The position numbers and the translations under genes are program-made. Shown here in pieces: positions 24,746-32,993 of a stretch of DNA of 32,993 nucleotides (position 1 is the stretch's first letter; every line of letters starts with the position of its first letter). This DNA is from an uncultured Selenomonadales bacterium (GTDB taxonomy: Bacteria; Bacillota; Negativicutes; Selenomonadales; Selenomonadaceae), in assembly GCA_946411735.1 (NCBI GenBank), contig CAMKFB010000018.1:1-32993 (forward strand). The letters are read 5' to 3'. The notes under the pieces were generated by a model. That model searched no databases. It was not told where the DNA came from and was given only the letters and a program-made list of their open reading frames with translations.

Positions 24746-26025
24746 GCCTTCAACACCTCGAAAAAATTCGGATATGATATCTCCACGCACGACGGGCGAT
24801 CCAACTCGACCCCCTCAGCCGCCGCCCCGAAGATCGACAGCGACATCGCCATTCGATGATCGTCCCGCGTTCGACACCGCTCCGCGCGGAACTTCCTTCG
24901 ACCGTGCACGATCAGCGAATCGCCCGCCGCCTCAAATGCGCCCGCCGCCAACCGATTGAACTCCTCGACGATCGCCGCCAATCGATCCGACTCCTTCACG
25001 CGCAACTCTCCGACATCGTTAATGATCGTATCGCCCTCCGCGAACGCCGCCGCTACCGCTATGATCGGTATCTCGTCGATCAGCCGCGGGATCATCTCCC
25101 CGCCGAACTCGATCCCATGCAGCTCCGAACTCATCACTCGAATGTCCGCACTCAATTCGCCGCCGCTCGAGCGTTGATTGCGCAACTCGATCGCCGCGCC
25201 CATCGAGCGCATCACATCAATGATCCCCGTCCGCGTTTCGTTCACGCCGACATTTTTGATCACCACATCGGAGCCCTCGACGAGCGACGCCAACACAATC
25301 CAATACGCCGCCGAACTGATATCGCCCGGCACTTCGATCGACGGAGGCGCGCTCAACTTTTCGATCGACTCGAGCGTGATCGCTCGCCCGTTGCGTTCGA
25401 TGTGCGCGCCGAAGGCACTCAACATCCGCTCCGTGTGATCGCGCGAAGGGTGCGGCTCGATTATCGTCGTCGGCGACTCCGCGCGGAGCCCCGCCAATAA
25501 AATCGCCGACTTCACTTGCGCGCTCGCAACCGGCATCTCGTATTCGATCCCGCAAAGTTTTTCCGTCGACGGCAGGATCGTGATCGGCAAATTCTTATTG
25601 GAATTACGCCCGACAATCTTCGCCCCCATTTTCGACAGCGGCTCGATCACCCGCCCCATCGGTCGGCGCCTCAACGAGTCATCACCGGTGAACGTCGTCA
25701 AAAACTTTTGCCCGCTCAACAGCCCCAGCAATAATCGGAGCGTCGTGCCGGAATTGCCCGCGTCGAGCACATTCGTCGGCTCCGTCAGCCCGTCGAGCCC
25801 GCGCCCCGTGATTAGCAATCGATCGCCCCCGTCGACCACATCAACGCCCATCGCCCGCATGCAGCCGATCGTCGACAGACAATCCGCCCCGCGCAAAAAA
25901 TTTTTGATCTCAACCGTCGAATCGCCAAGACTCGACAGCATCACCGCACGATGCGATATCGATTTATCGCCCGGCACCTCGATCGTCCCGCGCAGACCAT
26001 GAGTGAGCGGCAAAATCTTTTTCAT
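24742..26025 (-). CDS. aroA: 3-phosphoshikimate 1-carboxyvinyltransferase (EPSP synthase)
   Basis: This 427-residue enzyme joins shikimate-3-phosphate and PEP in aromatic amino acid synthesis. Conserved elements include PGDKSISHRAVML (start), LDAGNSGTTLRLLLG, the RPMGRVIEPL loop, SAQVKSAILLAGL, and the DDHRMAMSL segment near the end. Class I (E. coli-like) and class II enzymes differ subtly; class was not resolved here. ATG 26025 overlaps the stop of the flavoprotein gene as ATGA, with GGAGG about ten bases upstream. It overlaps cmk by four bases. Confidence 0.96.
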   Translation of the reverse strand: MKKILPLTHGLRGTIEVPGDKSISHRAVMLSSLGDSTVEIKNFLRGADCLSTIGCMRAMGVDVVDGGDRLLITGRGLDGLTEPTNVLDAGNSGTTLRLLLGLLSGQKFLTTFTGDDSLRRRPMGRVIEPLSKMGAKIVGRNSNKNLPITILPSTEKLCGIEYEMPVASAQVKSAILLAGLRAESPTTIIEPHPSRDHTERMLSAFGAHIERNGRAITLESIEKLSAPPSIEVPGDISSAAYWIVLASLVEGSDVVIKNVGVNETRTGIIDVMRSMGAAIELRNQRSSGGELSADIRVMSSELHGIEFGGEMIPRLIDEIPIIAVAAAFAEGDTIINDVGELRVKESDRLAAIVEEFNRLAAGAFEAAGDSLIVHGRRKFRAERCRTRDDHRMAMSLSIFGAAAEGVELDRPSCVEISYPNFFEVLKA

Positions 26026-27272
26026 ACCACAAATGCCTCCGATCGCCGCGCCGCATGCTCGGCCGCCGCTACCGCCATCGCGAACGCTGCCTGCAAATTA
26101 TATCCGCCCGTAAAGCCGTCCACATCGATCACCTCGCCCGCAAAATACAGCCCGTCGATGATCTTCGACTGCATCGTCGTCGGATTGATCTCCTTCGTCT
26201 CGACGCCACCCGCCGTCACGATCGCCTCCGAGATCGGGCGCGTTTTGGAGATCGTCAATCGAAAATCCTGCAACGTTTCGACCAGCCGCTTGCGCTCCGC
26301 CGCCGTCACCGAATTTATCCGCTTGTTCTCGTCGATGAACGCCAAATCCAATATCACGGGGATCAATTTCGCCGGCAGCAGCTCGACCATCGCGTTCTTC
26401 GCCGCCTTGTTGACGTACTTCTCAAAATCTCTCAGCACGCGCGCGTCCAATTGTTCCTCGCTCAGCGCCGGCTTGAGATTGATCGACAGCTCGACGAATT
26501 TGCCTTCCTCGAGCGCGAACGCCGCCTTTCGACTCAGCGTCAACACGATCGGTCCGCTCACGCCGAAATGCGTAAACAGCATCTCGCCGAACTCTTCTCC
26601 GATCGTCTCGCCATCGGCAATCAATGTAGCGCGCACGTTTTTGAGCGACAGCCCTTGCAGCTCGCGCACAAAATCCTCCTCCGTCTCGAGCGGCACCAGA
26701 GCCGGCAGTATCTTGACGATCGTATGACCCAGGCGCTTGGCAATCGCATAGCCGTCGCCCGTTGAGCCCGTCGCCGGATATGATGCGCCGCCCGTGGCCA
26801 AGATCACCGCGTCGCATCGCTCGAGCTTGCCGTTGATATCCGCGCCCGCCACACACTTGTTTCTGACAATGACATCCGTCAGGCGCGTGTTCGTCCGAAG
26901 GTCGACGCCAAGATCGCTCATTCGACGCAGCAGCGCCTCGACCACCTCGGAGGCACTGTCGCTCACCGGAAATACGCGCCCGCCGCGCTCGAGCTTCGTC
27001 GCCACGCCCAATCCCTCAAAAAAATTTATCGTATCGACCGATGTGAAAGCAGTCAGCACACTCGTCAAAAATTTGCCGTTCCCCGGGATGTTGTCAATCA
27101 TATCCGGCACGTCGGCGATATTCGTCAAATTGCAACGCCCCTTGCCCGTGATGCTCAATTTTTTCCCAACGCGACTCATCTTCTCGATCAACACGACATC
27201 TGCTCCGCACTCCGCCGCGCGGATCGCCGCCATAAGTCCTGCCGCGCCCGCTCCTGCCACTACTGCCTTCAA
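26022..27272 (-). CDS. HI0933/BaiN-family FAD-dependent oxidoreductase
   Basis: This 416-residue flavoprotein has an N-terminal FAD-binding GAGAAG motif (about 7-12), the GRCNLTN segment, an ILATGGASYPATGSTGDGY signature typical of the HI0933 family, and a C-terminal FAD segment (LYFAGEVIDVDGFTGGYNLQ). Its substrate is not established; family names such as BaiN or aminoacetone oxidase should not be taken as proof of activity. The start is TTG 27272, eight bases after AAGGGG; an upstream GTG at 27281 is too close. It lies between lptB and aroA, which it overlaps by four bases. Confidence 0.9.
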   Translation of the reverse strand: MKAVVAGAGAAGLMAAIRAAECGADVVLIEKMSRVGKKLSITGKGRCNLTNIADVPDMIDNIPGNGKFLTSVLTAFTSVDTINFFEGLGVATKLERGGRVFPVSDSASEVVEALLRRMSDLGVDLRTNTRLTDVIVRNKCVAGADINGKLERCDAVILATGGASYPATGSTGDGYAIAKRLGHTIVKILPALVPLETEEDFVRELQGLSLKNVRATLIADGETIGEEFGEMLFTHFGVSGPIVLTLSRKAAFALEEGKFVELSINLKPALSEEQLDARVLRDFEKYVNKAAKNAMVELLPAKLIPVILDLAFIDENKRINSVTAAERKRLVETLQDFRLTISKTRPISEAIVTAGGVETKEINPTTMQSKIIDGLYFAGEVIDVDGFTGGYNLQAAFAMAVAAAEHAARRSEAFVV

Positions 27273-27290
27273 TTGCTCCACCCCTTGCGT

Positions 27291-28010
27291 TCAAAGTGTA
27301 AAATTGGTTCCAAGATAAAACTTCTTTGCGATCTCGCTGTTGGCGATCTCGTCGGCGCTGCCCTCGAGCAAAATTTTCCCCTCATTTAGGATGTACGCCC
27401 GATCGACGATGTGCAGCGTCTCGCGCACGTTGTGATCGGTGATCAATATCCCCATGCCACGCTGTCGAAGGTACTGCACGATCTGTTGGATGTCGGCGAC
27501 CGCCAACGGATCGACGCCCGCAAACGGCTCGTCAAGCAGAATGAATTGCGGCTCCAACGCCAGGCATCTTGCGATCTCGACCCGCCGTCGCTCGCCGCCC
27601 GACAGCTCCGTCCCCAATCGATCGCGCACGTGACCGATATTGAACTCATTGATCAACGAGATCAGCTTCGACGACTGCTCCGCGCTCGAGAGTTTTGTCG
27701 TCTCGAGGATCGCCATGATATTTTCCTCGACCGTCAGCTTCCGAAAGATCGACGCCTCTTGTGTCAGATAGCTGATGCCGAGCGCCGCCCGTCGATACAT
27801 CGGCAGCCCCGTGATTTTGATGTTCGATAAAAACACGTCGCCCGCGTCCGGCTTTTCGAGCCCGACTATCATGTAGAATGAGGTCGTTTTGCCCGCGCCG
27901 TTGGGACCGAGCAGCCCGACTATTTCTCCCGTCTCGACGCTCAACGAAACTTGGTTGACGACCGTCCGCGGACCGAACGTTTTTACCAACGATTTTGCTT
28001 CGATTTTCAT
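27291..28010 (-). CDS. lptB: LPS export ABC transporter ATP-binding protein LptB
   Basis: This 239-residue ABC ATPase powers lipopolysaccharide extraction from the inner membrane. Walker A GPNGAGKT is at 35-42, then a Q-loop region ([17 protein letters not shown], characteristic of LptB), signature LSGGERRR near 138, Walker [13 protein letters not shown] near 160 and an H-loop in [12 protein letters not shown] 28010 shares one base with the stop of the GT8 gene (TGATG). No strong Shine-Dalgarno is seen, so translation is probably coupled. The lptA, lptC, lptF and lptG genes are not in view. Its presence is a main argument for a diderm, LPS-producing organism. Confidence 0.95.
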   Translation of the reverse strand: MKIEAKSLVKTFGPRTVVNQVSLSVETGEIVGLLGPNGAGKTTSFYMIVGLEKPDAGDVFLSNIKITGLPMYRRAALGISYLTQEASIFRKLTVEENIMAILETTKLSSAEQSSKLISLINEFNIGHVRDRLGTELSGGERRRVEIARCLALEPQFILLDEPFAGVDPLAVADIQQIVQYLRQRGMGILITDHNVRETLHIVDRAYILNEGKILLEGSADEIANSEIAKKFYLGTNFTL

Positions 28011-29242
28011 CACATTTTTTTGATGAACTCATAACTGTTCATCGGCGTTCCTCCCTGCGCCTCGGCGAGGAAATTGCGCGCGTTGACGTAATCGGCGCCG
28101 TACTTAAATCCCTCCGCCGACAATCGATCGTGCAGCGGTTTGATGTTCGTCACCAACAGGAAATAAATTTTTTTGCCTTGCGCCGCGCGCATCGCCTTGA
28201 TCAACTTCTCGACCGCGCCGGACTGTTTCGCGTCGATCAGCTCTTCGCCGTCCTCGATGATGAAGAATTTTTTCATCGCGTAGATCACTTGCGTCTCGAT
28301 AAAAAATGCCCGCCGCCGCTTCGTCAGGATCGACGACATCTGCTGGAGCGTCGTCCTCATCTGCAGGTTGGCGCGCTTTAGATAATCGTAAAGCTGTCCG
28401 ATCGTCTCGGTCGAGAACCACGGCGTCTTCATGAAATTGTCGAAGAAAAATTTGCTGTAGACGTTCTTCATGTCGAAGTCAATCTCTTGCCCCGCGTAAT
28501 GATACACGTACCGCTCGAGCTTGTTCGACTTCATGAAAATGCGGTCGGCCTGCACAAAGCAATCGAATTTGCCCGGCAGCTTGAGATAAGTCGTCGAGAA
28601 ATAATTGTTGAGGATGTCCTGATCAAAGCACTCGCATTTGGGATTGTCGGCAAGGAATTGAACGCCTTCGGTGAAAAGGTTCGGGACGGCGCGATTGACG
28701 GCGTCGAGATCGAGCAGCAGGACGCCGGCGTTGAAGTAATCCTCATTCTTGACGCGACCGGTGGTGATGATGTGCTTGTTCTCGACCATGTGACCGGAGG
28801 TGGCGTCGATCTCGGAGACGGCGCCGAGCGGGTGATCGTCGAGCCGCGTGAACCAGAGGTCGGCGATGTCGAGATTGACGAGGATGTCGGCGTCGAGATA
28901 AATCACGCGTCGGACGTCATGCTTTAGAAGGAGCTCGGTCATCAGCAGTCGATAGAAGGTGCCGATACTGAATCGCCCTTGGAAGATTTGCGGGATGCGC
29001 TCGGTGAGGAATTTGAGGCGCTCGGGCATGAGCTGCGCGACGTTGTAGAATTTTATCCTCTGATTGTATTTGCCGACGACGTAATTGAGTTTGTCGCGAT
29101 TATCGGGCGTGAGGGTCTGATCGTGGAGGATGTGGACGGTGATCGGCTCGCGTGTGTTCTCGAAAATCGAAGTCATCGACGTGCCGACGAACTTGGTGTA
29201 GTGACCGTCGCGATCGTGGAGACCGTAGCTGATGTGAATCAA
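28010..29242 (-). CDS. Glycosyltransferase family 8 protein
   Basis: This 410-residue enzyme has the GT8 fold: an N-terminal nucleotide-sugar domain (about 1-265) with the DxD metal motif in YLDADILV near residue 116, [11 protein letters not shown], and the DQDILN segment. GT8 enzymes transfer glucose or galactose, often to LPS core, retaining anomeric configuration. The roughly 130-residue C-terminal part (about 275-410) does not look like the catalytic fold and is not recognised. The start is TTG, about nine bases after GGAGG. As first gene of the operon and coupled to lptB, an LPS-core role is reasonable inference. Confidence 0.88.
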   Translation of the reverse strand: MIHISYGLHDRDGHYTKFVGTSMTSIFENTREPITVHILHDQTLTPDNRDKLNYVVGKYNQRIKFYNVAQLMPERLKFLTERIPQIFQGRFSIGTFYRLLMTELLLKHDVRRVIYLDADILVNLDIADLWFTRLDDHPLGAVSEIDATSGHMVENKHIITTGRVKNEDYFNAGVLLLDLDAVNRAVPNLFTEGVQFLADNPKCECFDQDILNNYFSTTYLKLPGKFDCFVQADRIFMKSNKLERYVYHYAGQEIDFDMKNVYSKFFFDNFMKTPWFSTETIGQLYDYLKRANLQMRTTLQQMSSILTKRRRAFFIETQVIYAMKKFFIIEDGEELIDAKQSGAVEKLIKAMRAAQGKKIYFLLVTNIKPLHDRLSAEGFKYGADYVNARNFLAEAQGGTPMNSYEFIKKM

Positions 29243-29275
29243 TATGGATCGCCTCCGAAAAAAATTTTTTTGCTC

Positions 29276-29304
29276 ATTATACCATGGGCAATCCGTCTTT
29301 TAAA
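29276..29304 (-). promoter_or_regulatory. Promoter of the GT8-lptB operon
   Basis: TTTAAA (29299-29304) and a perfect TATAAT (29276-29281) are separated by 17 bp, with an extended TGG before the -10 box. A small perfect hairpin GCGGC-TTA-GCCGC (29323-29335) lies just upstream, possibly an operator. Confidence 0.8.
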
Positions 29305-29377
29305 AATAATTTTTCCCGCCCGGCGGCTTAGCCGCTTTATAAGAGGGCTGCCATCTTCAACCGCGTTATCGAATGAA

Positions 29378-29415
29378 ATAAAAAAGTGCCCGCCCCTCGA
29401 AAGAGACGAACACTT
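29378..29415 (-). terminator. Terminator after the LPP20-like gene
   Basis: On the minus strand an AAGTGTTCG-TCTC arm pairs with GAGG-(GG)-CGGGCACTT around a TTTC loop, with a two-base bulge and G-U pairs. TTTTTTATTT follows. It lies about 25 bp past the stop codon. Confidence 0.8.
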
Positions 29416-29439
29416 GGGTGTGAATGCATCTGAAAAATT

Positions 29440-30342
29440 TTATCTCACGAACACGACGCTGAGGCTCTCGAGGAAGCCGGACGCTTTGTTCTCGATGAGC
29501 AAACGGTTGGCGTCGGCGGTCGAGATGATCGGATTGGAATTATGATTCTCAACGCGGAGCGCCTTGATCACGAGCGGATTGTTGCCCGCACGCGCCGCGC
29601 TGCTGCCGGTGAGATCGTAGGAATAGCCCGCCATGCCGTATTCAATGACTTTGTCGGGATCGAGATTTCTGTGACCGTAAATCGCCTGCCCCTGGTCGTT
29701 TTTGATGACGGGACTCATCACGGGCTTGAGACCCAAGCCGCGGCAGTCGATGATCACGCCGGTATATCCTCCGATTGCGCCGCTCGTCGGACGCACGCTC
29801 GGAGTGCCGGGGATTGTTGTGGTCGTAGTCGTGGTAGTCGTGGTGGTTGTGGTCGGCATCGACGGCTGCACGCTCGGCACCGGCTCGGGGATCGGCTCAC
29901 GTCTCGCGGGCGGCTGCAGAACTGCGCTCGCCACCGATTTTACGCCGTACATCGGCACCACCATCTCGACGTAATAAATATCGTTCTCTGCCCAACCTTC
30001 GCTGACGATTTGCGCCCCGCGCACCACGCCCTGCACGTTGGTGTTGATCACTTGGTTTTCGACGGTAAAGTTCTCAACGGTGGTGTTCTCCTCGACGTTG
30101 ATGCCTTTGATCGTCGCCAGCAGCTCCGCGTACGCCGATGCCTTTGCCGCTTCGCGCGCCGCCAACTTTGCTTGAGCCGGCAATCTGAATTTCGGATTGG
30201 GCACGCCGTAGCCGCGCGCCGTGATCATTCCGCGCTCCCAATCGACTTCGCCGTTGCCCTCGGCAGCGAACGCTCCGACCGTCGCGAACAGCAACGTCAC
30301 GATTAACGTCGCCGCCATCAACAAAAACTTTTTCGGTCTCAT
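29440..30342 (-). CDS. Exported LPP20-family-like protein with poly-Thr linker
   Basis: This 300-residue protein has a Sec signal peptide (about 1-26, cleavage near AFA/AE). An N-terminal domain (about 35-140, with GYGVPNPKFRLPAQAKLAAREAA) resembles LPP20/FlgT-N proteins. A linker with 13 consecutive Thr (about 163-175) leads to a C-terminal domain (about 188-300, TGVIIDCRGLGLKPVMSPVI). No lipobox Cys is seen, so it is probably soluble or surface-attached, not a lipoprotein. ATG 30342 follows GGAGG by eight bases; the longer in-frame start would bury the signal peptide. No function is assigned; related proteins occur near flagellar or envelope genes. It is a single-gene unit with its own terminator. 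Confidence 0.78.
   Translation of the reverse strand: MRPKKFLLMAATLIVTLLFATVGAFAAEGNGEVDWERGMITARGYGVPNPKFRLPAQAKLAAREAAKASAYAELLATIKGINVEENTTVENFTVENQVINTNVQGVVRGAQIVSEGWAENDIYYVEMVVPMYGVKSVASAVLQPPARREPIPEPVPSVQPSMPTTTTTTTTTTTTTIPGTPSVRPTSGAIGGYTGVIIDCRGLGLKPVMSPVIKNDQGQAIYGHRNLDPDKVIEYGMAGYSYDLTGSSAARAGNNPLVIKALRVENHNSNPIISTADANRLLIENKASGFLESLSVVFVR
29815..29853 (-). repeat. Thirteen-codon threonine tract
   Basis: Thirteen consecutive Thr codons use a mixture of ACC, ACA, ACG and ACT, so this is a protein-level linker, not a uniform microsatellite. Such tracts are often O-glycosylated in exported proteins, but nothing here shows that. Confidence 0.9.
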
Positions 30343-30428
30343 GTATCTTACCTCCTCCGCATTTTGTTTCCAGCACCAAGTATATCGTTTTCGAGTGAAA
30401 AAATCCTTAGACAAAGATTATTTTTTGA

Positions 30429-32072
30429 TTAAAAATGCCCGATGAGCCGCAACCAACTTTCGTGCCGGTCGAGCGCGTACTCGACATCGAAAAAATCATG
30501 GAGCTTATATCGAACGGCCGCCTCGTTGTCATCGTTCTCGAAACGGTGCTCGTATCGAAACGTCCAATCCTTGAAAAAATCCTGCTCGATCAGTGCGACG
30601 GCCTCCTTCGAAGTAAAGTCGTAGCGGAACGCGGCGCGAGTGCCGTTCGGAAGCACGCGCCCGTAGCCGAGCGACCACTTGAAACGAGCGTCCTGAGGCT
30701 GAGCGTCGAGCTGCATGAAAATCTCGTCGAGCTTGGAAATTTTTCGACCGATATGCGTTCGGAATAAGAGATCGTCCTTGGCGCTGTCACGTCGACCGAG
30801 ATCGACCCAACCGCTCAAGCGCATTCGATAAAGCGACGAATCGGAGCGGATCATGACGGAAGTTTTTTCTCCGGCGTTGATCTCAACGGTGCTGCTCATC
30901 TTGAGTGCGCGGAAATCCTTTTGAGCGTCGAGCGGCTGTTGAATAAGCTGTTCGATATCGGCTTGGTGGCGCTCGACGAAGGCGACCGGCACGCCGACGA
31001 GGAGGTTGACGCGATCCTCCATGATGGTGCGGTGAGTGACGAGCGCGAGATTGGGCATGGTGCTCGAATGCATGGAGAGGCTGACGGTGCGGACGACCGG
31101 CACGCGCGGATAAACATTCAACAGGACGTTGGCGGTCGAGGAGGAAAATTCGATATCGAAATCCGCGCGGAACTCGGGAAGGTGCTCATCCATGAAGGAT
31201 TTGAGTCGGCGCTTGAGGATGCCGTTGGTCCAATCGGCGGCGGCGATGGGCAAATCCATCAGCCCGTCGTCGAAAACGTCATCGATGTCGGCGAGATCGG
31301 CGCGGACGAGAGTTTCGAGTTCGGGCGGCATGCCCTCGACAACGACATTGACATCGACGCGATTTATGACGCTCGTCCACGGTTGAAGGCGGACGCGGAT
31401 GAGGGCGTGGTCATCGACGGTCGAGAGCTCGACGGCTTGAACGGAGTAACCGACAAGAATCTTGTCGAAGACGGTCTTAATGATGTCGGCTTGCTGAGCG
31501 CGCCGTTGATCGGAGAGCGGAAGCGGATTGCCGGCGAGCAATTGTTCGCCGATGGCGCGGACGGAATCCTGCATGCGTTCTTGGATCATGGGCGGGAGGG
31601 AGCGGTCGGCGGTGACGACGGCGCTTACGGAATCGATGCGCGCGGCGCTGACGTTCGGCATCAACATAAAAAGCAACGCGAAGAACATCAAAAGGGCGGG
31701 CGGCAGTCGAAGGGCGGGCGCCGCCGACGCAGGTTGGAGCGGTTGTCGAAAGGCGGGCGCCGCCGACGCAGGTTGGGGCGGTTGTCGAAGTGCGTGCGGC
31801 TCCGACGCAGGGTGGAGCGGCTGTCGAAGTGCGTGCGGCTCCGACGCAGGGTGGAGCGGTTGTCGAAGTGCGGGTGCCGCCGACGCAGGTTGGGGCGGTT
31901 GTCGAAGTGCGGGCGGCTCCGACGCAGGGTGGGGCGGTTGTCGAAAGGCGGGCGTCGCCGACGCAGGGTGGGACCTCGGTCTCTGTTGGGCGCCGCACTC
32001 GGTGGGTGGGAGCGTCGGCGGCGCCCCATATTCCCGCGCCGCGCTCGGTGGACGGGAAAAATAATTTAACAC
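30429..32072 (-). CDS. Outer-membrane beta-barrel protein with repetitive N-terminus
   Basis: The 547-residue frame has an Ala/Pro-rich N-terminus made of seven 13-residue repeats (about residues 34-124). A hydrophobic signal-like segment (about 124-143, ending NVSAA) follows, then two or more POTRA-like alpha/beta domains (about 145-380) and a C-terminal region of alternating beta strands ending in Phe, typical of outer-membrane barrels. GTG 32072 overlaps the thiC stop and would be coupled to it; no Shine-Dalgarno is clear. The functional protein may instead start at ATG 31688 or a nearby codon, leaving the repeats untranslated. I do not recognise the family; a small BamA/TamA-like or other transport role is speculation. 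Confidence 0.65.
   Translation of the reverse strand: MLNYFSRPPSAAREYGAPPTLPPTECGAQQRPRSHPASATPAFRQPPHPASEPPALRQPPQPASAAPALRQPLHPASEPHALRQPLHPASEPHALRQPPQPASAAPAFRQPLQPASAAPALRLPPALLMFFALLFMLMPNVSAARIDSVSAVVTADRSLPPMIQERMQDSVRAIGEQLLAGNPLPLSDQRRAQQADIIKTVFDKILVGYSVQAVELSTVDDHALIRVRLQPWTSVINRVDVNVVVEGMPPELETLVRADLADIDDVFDDGLMDLPIAAADWTNGILKRRLKSFMDEHLPEFRADFDIEFSSSTANVLLNVYPRVPVVRTVSLSMHSSTMPNLALVTHRTIMEDRVNLLVGVPVAFVERHQADIEQLIQQPLDAQKDFRALKMSSTVEINAGEKTSVMIRSDSSLYRMRLSGWVDLGRRDSAKDDLLFRTHIGRKISKLDEIFMQLDAQPQDARFKWSLGYGRVLPNGTRAAFRYDFTSKEAVALIEQDFFKDWTFRYEHRFENDDNEAAVRYKLHDFFDVEYALDRHESWLRLIGHF
31701..31973. repeat. 39-bp tandem repeat array, seven units (minisatellite)
   Basis: Seven contiguous 39-bp units without spacers carry GTCGAA at exactly 39-bp intervals (31706, 31745, 31784, 31823, 31862, 31901, 31940). 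On the minus strand each encodes a 13-residue unit such as [13 protein letters not shown]; units 4 and 5 are identical in protein. Because 39 is a multiple of three and no stop occurs in a unit, all six frames stay open through the array. Copy-number changes would therefore never shift the frame. Confidence 0.93.
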
Positions 32073-32993
32073 TGCTCGAGCAGCGGGCGATCAAAGTAGC
32101 GGGCGATCATCTTGACGGCGCAATATTTTCCGCACATCGAACACGCCTCCTCATCGGAAGCGTTCCGCGCGGAGCGCTTCGCTCGAGCCAATTCGGGATC
32201 GATCGCCAGCCGCATCTGCTCCTCCCAATCGAGCGCTTTTCGAGCCCGCGCCATTTTCAAATCCCATTCCCGCGCTCCCGCAACGCCCTTGACGATATCC
32301 GCCGCATGCGCCGCAATCCTCGAGACGATCACTCCGTCGTGCACGTCTTGAATCGTCGGCAGCGCCAAATGCTCCGCCGGCGTCACGTAGCACAGAAAAT
32401 CCGCGCCGCTTATCGCTGCCATCGTCCCGCCGATCGCCGCCGTGATGTGGTCATAGCCCGGCGCCACGTCCGTCACCAACGGTCCGAGCACATAGAACGG
32501 CGCGTTGCGACACAGCCGCTTTTCGAGTTTCATATTCGCCGCGATCTGATCGAACGGCACATGCCCCGGTCCCTCGACCATAACCTGCACGCCCCGCGCC
32601 CACGCCCGCTCGACCAGCTCCCCGAGTGTGATCAGCTCCGTCAGTTGCGCGCGATCGGTCGCGTCCGCAATGCAGCCCGGGCGCATCCCGTCGCCAAGCG
32701 AAATCGTCACATCATACTTCTCACATATGTCGAGCAGATCATCATAGCGCTCCAGCAGAGGATTTTCCTTCTCGTTGTGCAAAATCCACGCCGCAATGAA
32801 CGAGCCGCCGCGACTTACGATATCCATCTGCCGCCCTTGAGCCCGCATCCGTTCGATCGCCGCACGCGTCACGCCGCAATGGAGCGTCATAAAATCGGCG
32901 CCGTCCTTCGCCTGCGTTTCGATCGCATGAAGAAGATCGTCCTCAGTCATCTCGACGATGGCGCCGCGATTTCTAATCGCCTCGACCGTCGCC
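32066..32993 (-). CDS. thiC: Phosphomethylpyrimidine synthase ThiC, C-terminal part
   Basis: The visible 309 residues are the C-terminal portion of ThiC, the radical-SAM enzyme converting AIR to the HMP-P half of thiamine. Conserved stretches include TLHCGVTR, the [11 protein letters not shown] segment, [14 protein letters not shown], and the C-terminal C-x2-C-x4-C cluster motif (CSMCGKYC) typical of ThiC. The frame continues past the right edge, so start, length and any TPP riboswitch are outside. Its stop overlaps the GTG of the outer-membrane protein gene. Downstream of it no terminator is visible, supporting co-transcription. Confidence 0.96.
   Translation of the reverse strand, partial: ATVEAIRNRGAIVEMTEDDLLHAIETQAKDGADFMTLHCGVTRAAIERMRAQGRQMDIVSRGGSFIAAWILHNEKENPLLERYDDLLDICEKYDVTISLGDGMRPGCIADATDRAQLTELITLGELVERAWARGVQVMVEGPGHVPFDQIAANMKLEKRLCRNAPFYVLGPLVTDVAPGYDHITAAIGGTMAAISGADFLCYVTPAEHLALPTIQDVHDGVIVSRIAAHAADIVKGVAGAREWDLKMARARKALDWEEQMRLAIDPELARAKRSARNASDEEACSMCGKYCAVKMIARYFDRPLLEQC

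Noticed and set aside
26022-27272. Flavoprotein as a GidA/MnmG or TrmFO tRNA enzyme.
   Set aside because: Length and the GRCNLTN and TGGASYPATGSTGDGY signatures fit the HI0933 family, not the tRNA-modifying families.
29323-29335. GCGGC-TTA-GCCGC hairpin as a terminator.
   Set aside because: The stem is only five pairs and no gene on the plus strand needs it; on the minus strand it is followed by A-rich, not T-rich, sequence. It could be an operator instead.
29815-29853. Phase-variable microsatellite in the Thr tract.
   Set aside because: The codons are mixed and changes by whole codons would not alter the frame, so on/off switching is unlikely.
31701-31973. Possible CRISPR array.
   Set aside because: Units are contiguous 39-bp coding repeats with no spacers, no cas genes nearby, and the period is preserved as 13 codons.
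31801-32064. A plus-strand Gly/Ala/Asp-rich frame over the minisatellite as a surface protein.
   Set aside because: It exists only because the repeat is open in all frames; it has no ribosome-binding site or continuing conserved domain.
32066-32993. TPP riboswitch associated with thiC.
   Set aside because: The 5' end of thiC lies beyond the right edge, so its leader cannot be seen.

Overview
The window reads as chromosome of a diderm Firmicute, most likely a member of the Negativicutes (Selenomonadales-like). It combines Gram-positive-type genes (ctsR, sepF, a Firmicute-style L10 leader) with outer-membrane genes (lptB, a Tad secretin, a beta-barrel protein ending in Phe). GC content is high, roughly 55-60 % by eye. 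Nearly every gene can be placed in a known family, and no gene-free stretch exceeds about 200 bp. No tRNA, rRNA, IS element, prophage or CRISPR array was seen.

Layout. 1-1.3 kb (+): end of rplA, an L10 leader, rplJ and rplL, closed by a two-way terminator shared with a lone ctsR on the other strand; rpoB does not follow rplL. 1.4-7.7 kb (-): ctsR, rpmE, pepD, sepF and mfd, most with their own recognisable promoter. 7.7-18.7 kb: a Tad (tight adherence, type IVb Flp pilus) locus. On the minus strand, in transcription order, it holds cpaB, the rcpA secretin, two consecutive CpaE/TadZ-type ATPases, tadB, flp, tadE, tadA and tadC. A large TadG-like protein converges on tadC from the plus strand. 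A membrane diguanylate cyclase (18.75-20.34 kb) sits directly upstream of cpaB, which suggests c-di-GMP control. The prepilin peptidase and TadD are not in the window.

20.4-29.3 kb (-): a tightly packed operon, with several start/stop overlaps, running from one good promoter to one good terminator: GT8 glycosyltransferase, lptB, a HI0933-type flavoprotein, aroA, cmk, an SMR transporter, plsC, an anchored protein of unknown function and an RTX-like calcium-binding repeat protein. It mixes envelope lipid/LPS assembly with shikimate and nucleotide metabolism. 29.4-33 kb (-): an LPP20-like exported protein with a poly-Thr linker, an unusual outer-membrane protein whose reading frame starts with seven 13-residue repeats (a 39-bp minisatellite), and the 3' part of thiC.

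The points most worth follow-up are: the paired TadZ ATPases, which have lost opposite halves of the deviant Walker A motif and so may form one composite ATP site; the minisatellite ahead of an outer-membrane protein; a 10-bp palindrome (TCCGCGCGGA) repeated eight times; and flp placed mid-operon with its own promoter and a downstream hairpin. Many starts appear to be TTG, judged from Shine-Dalgarno spacing.
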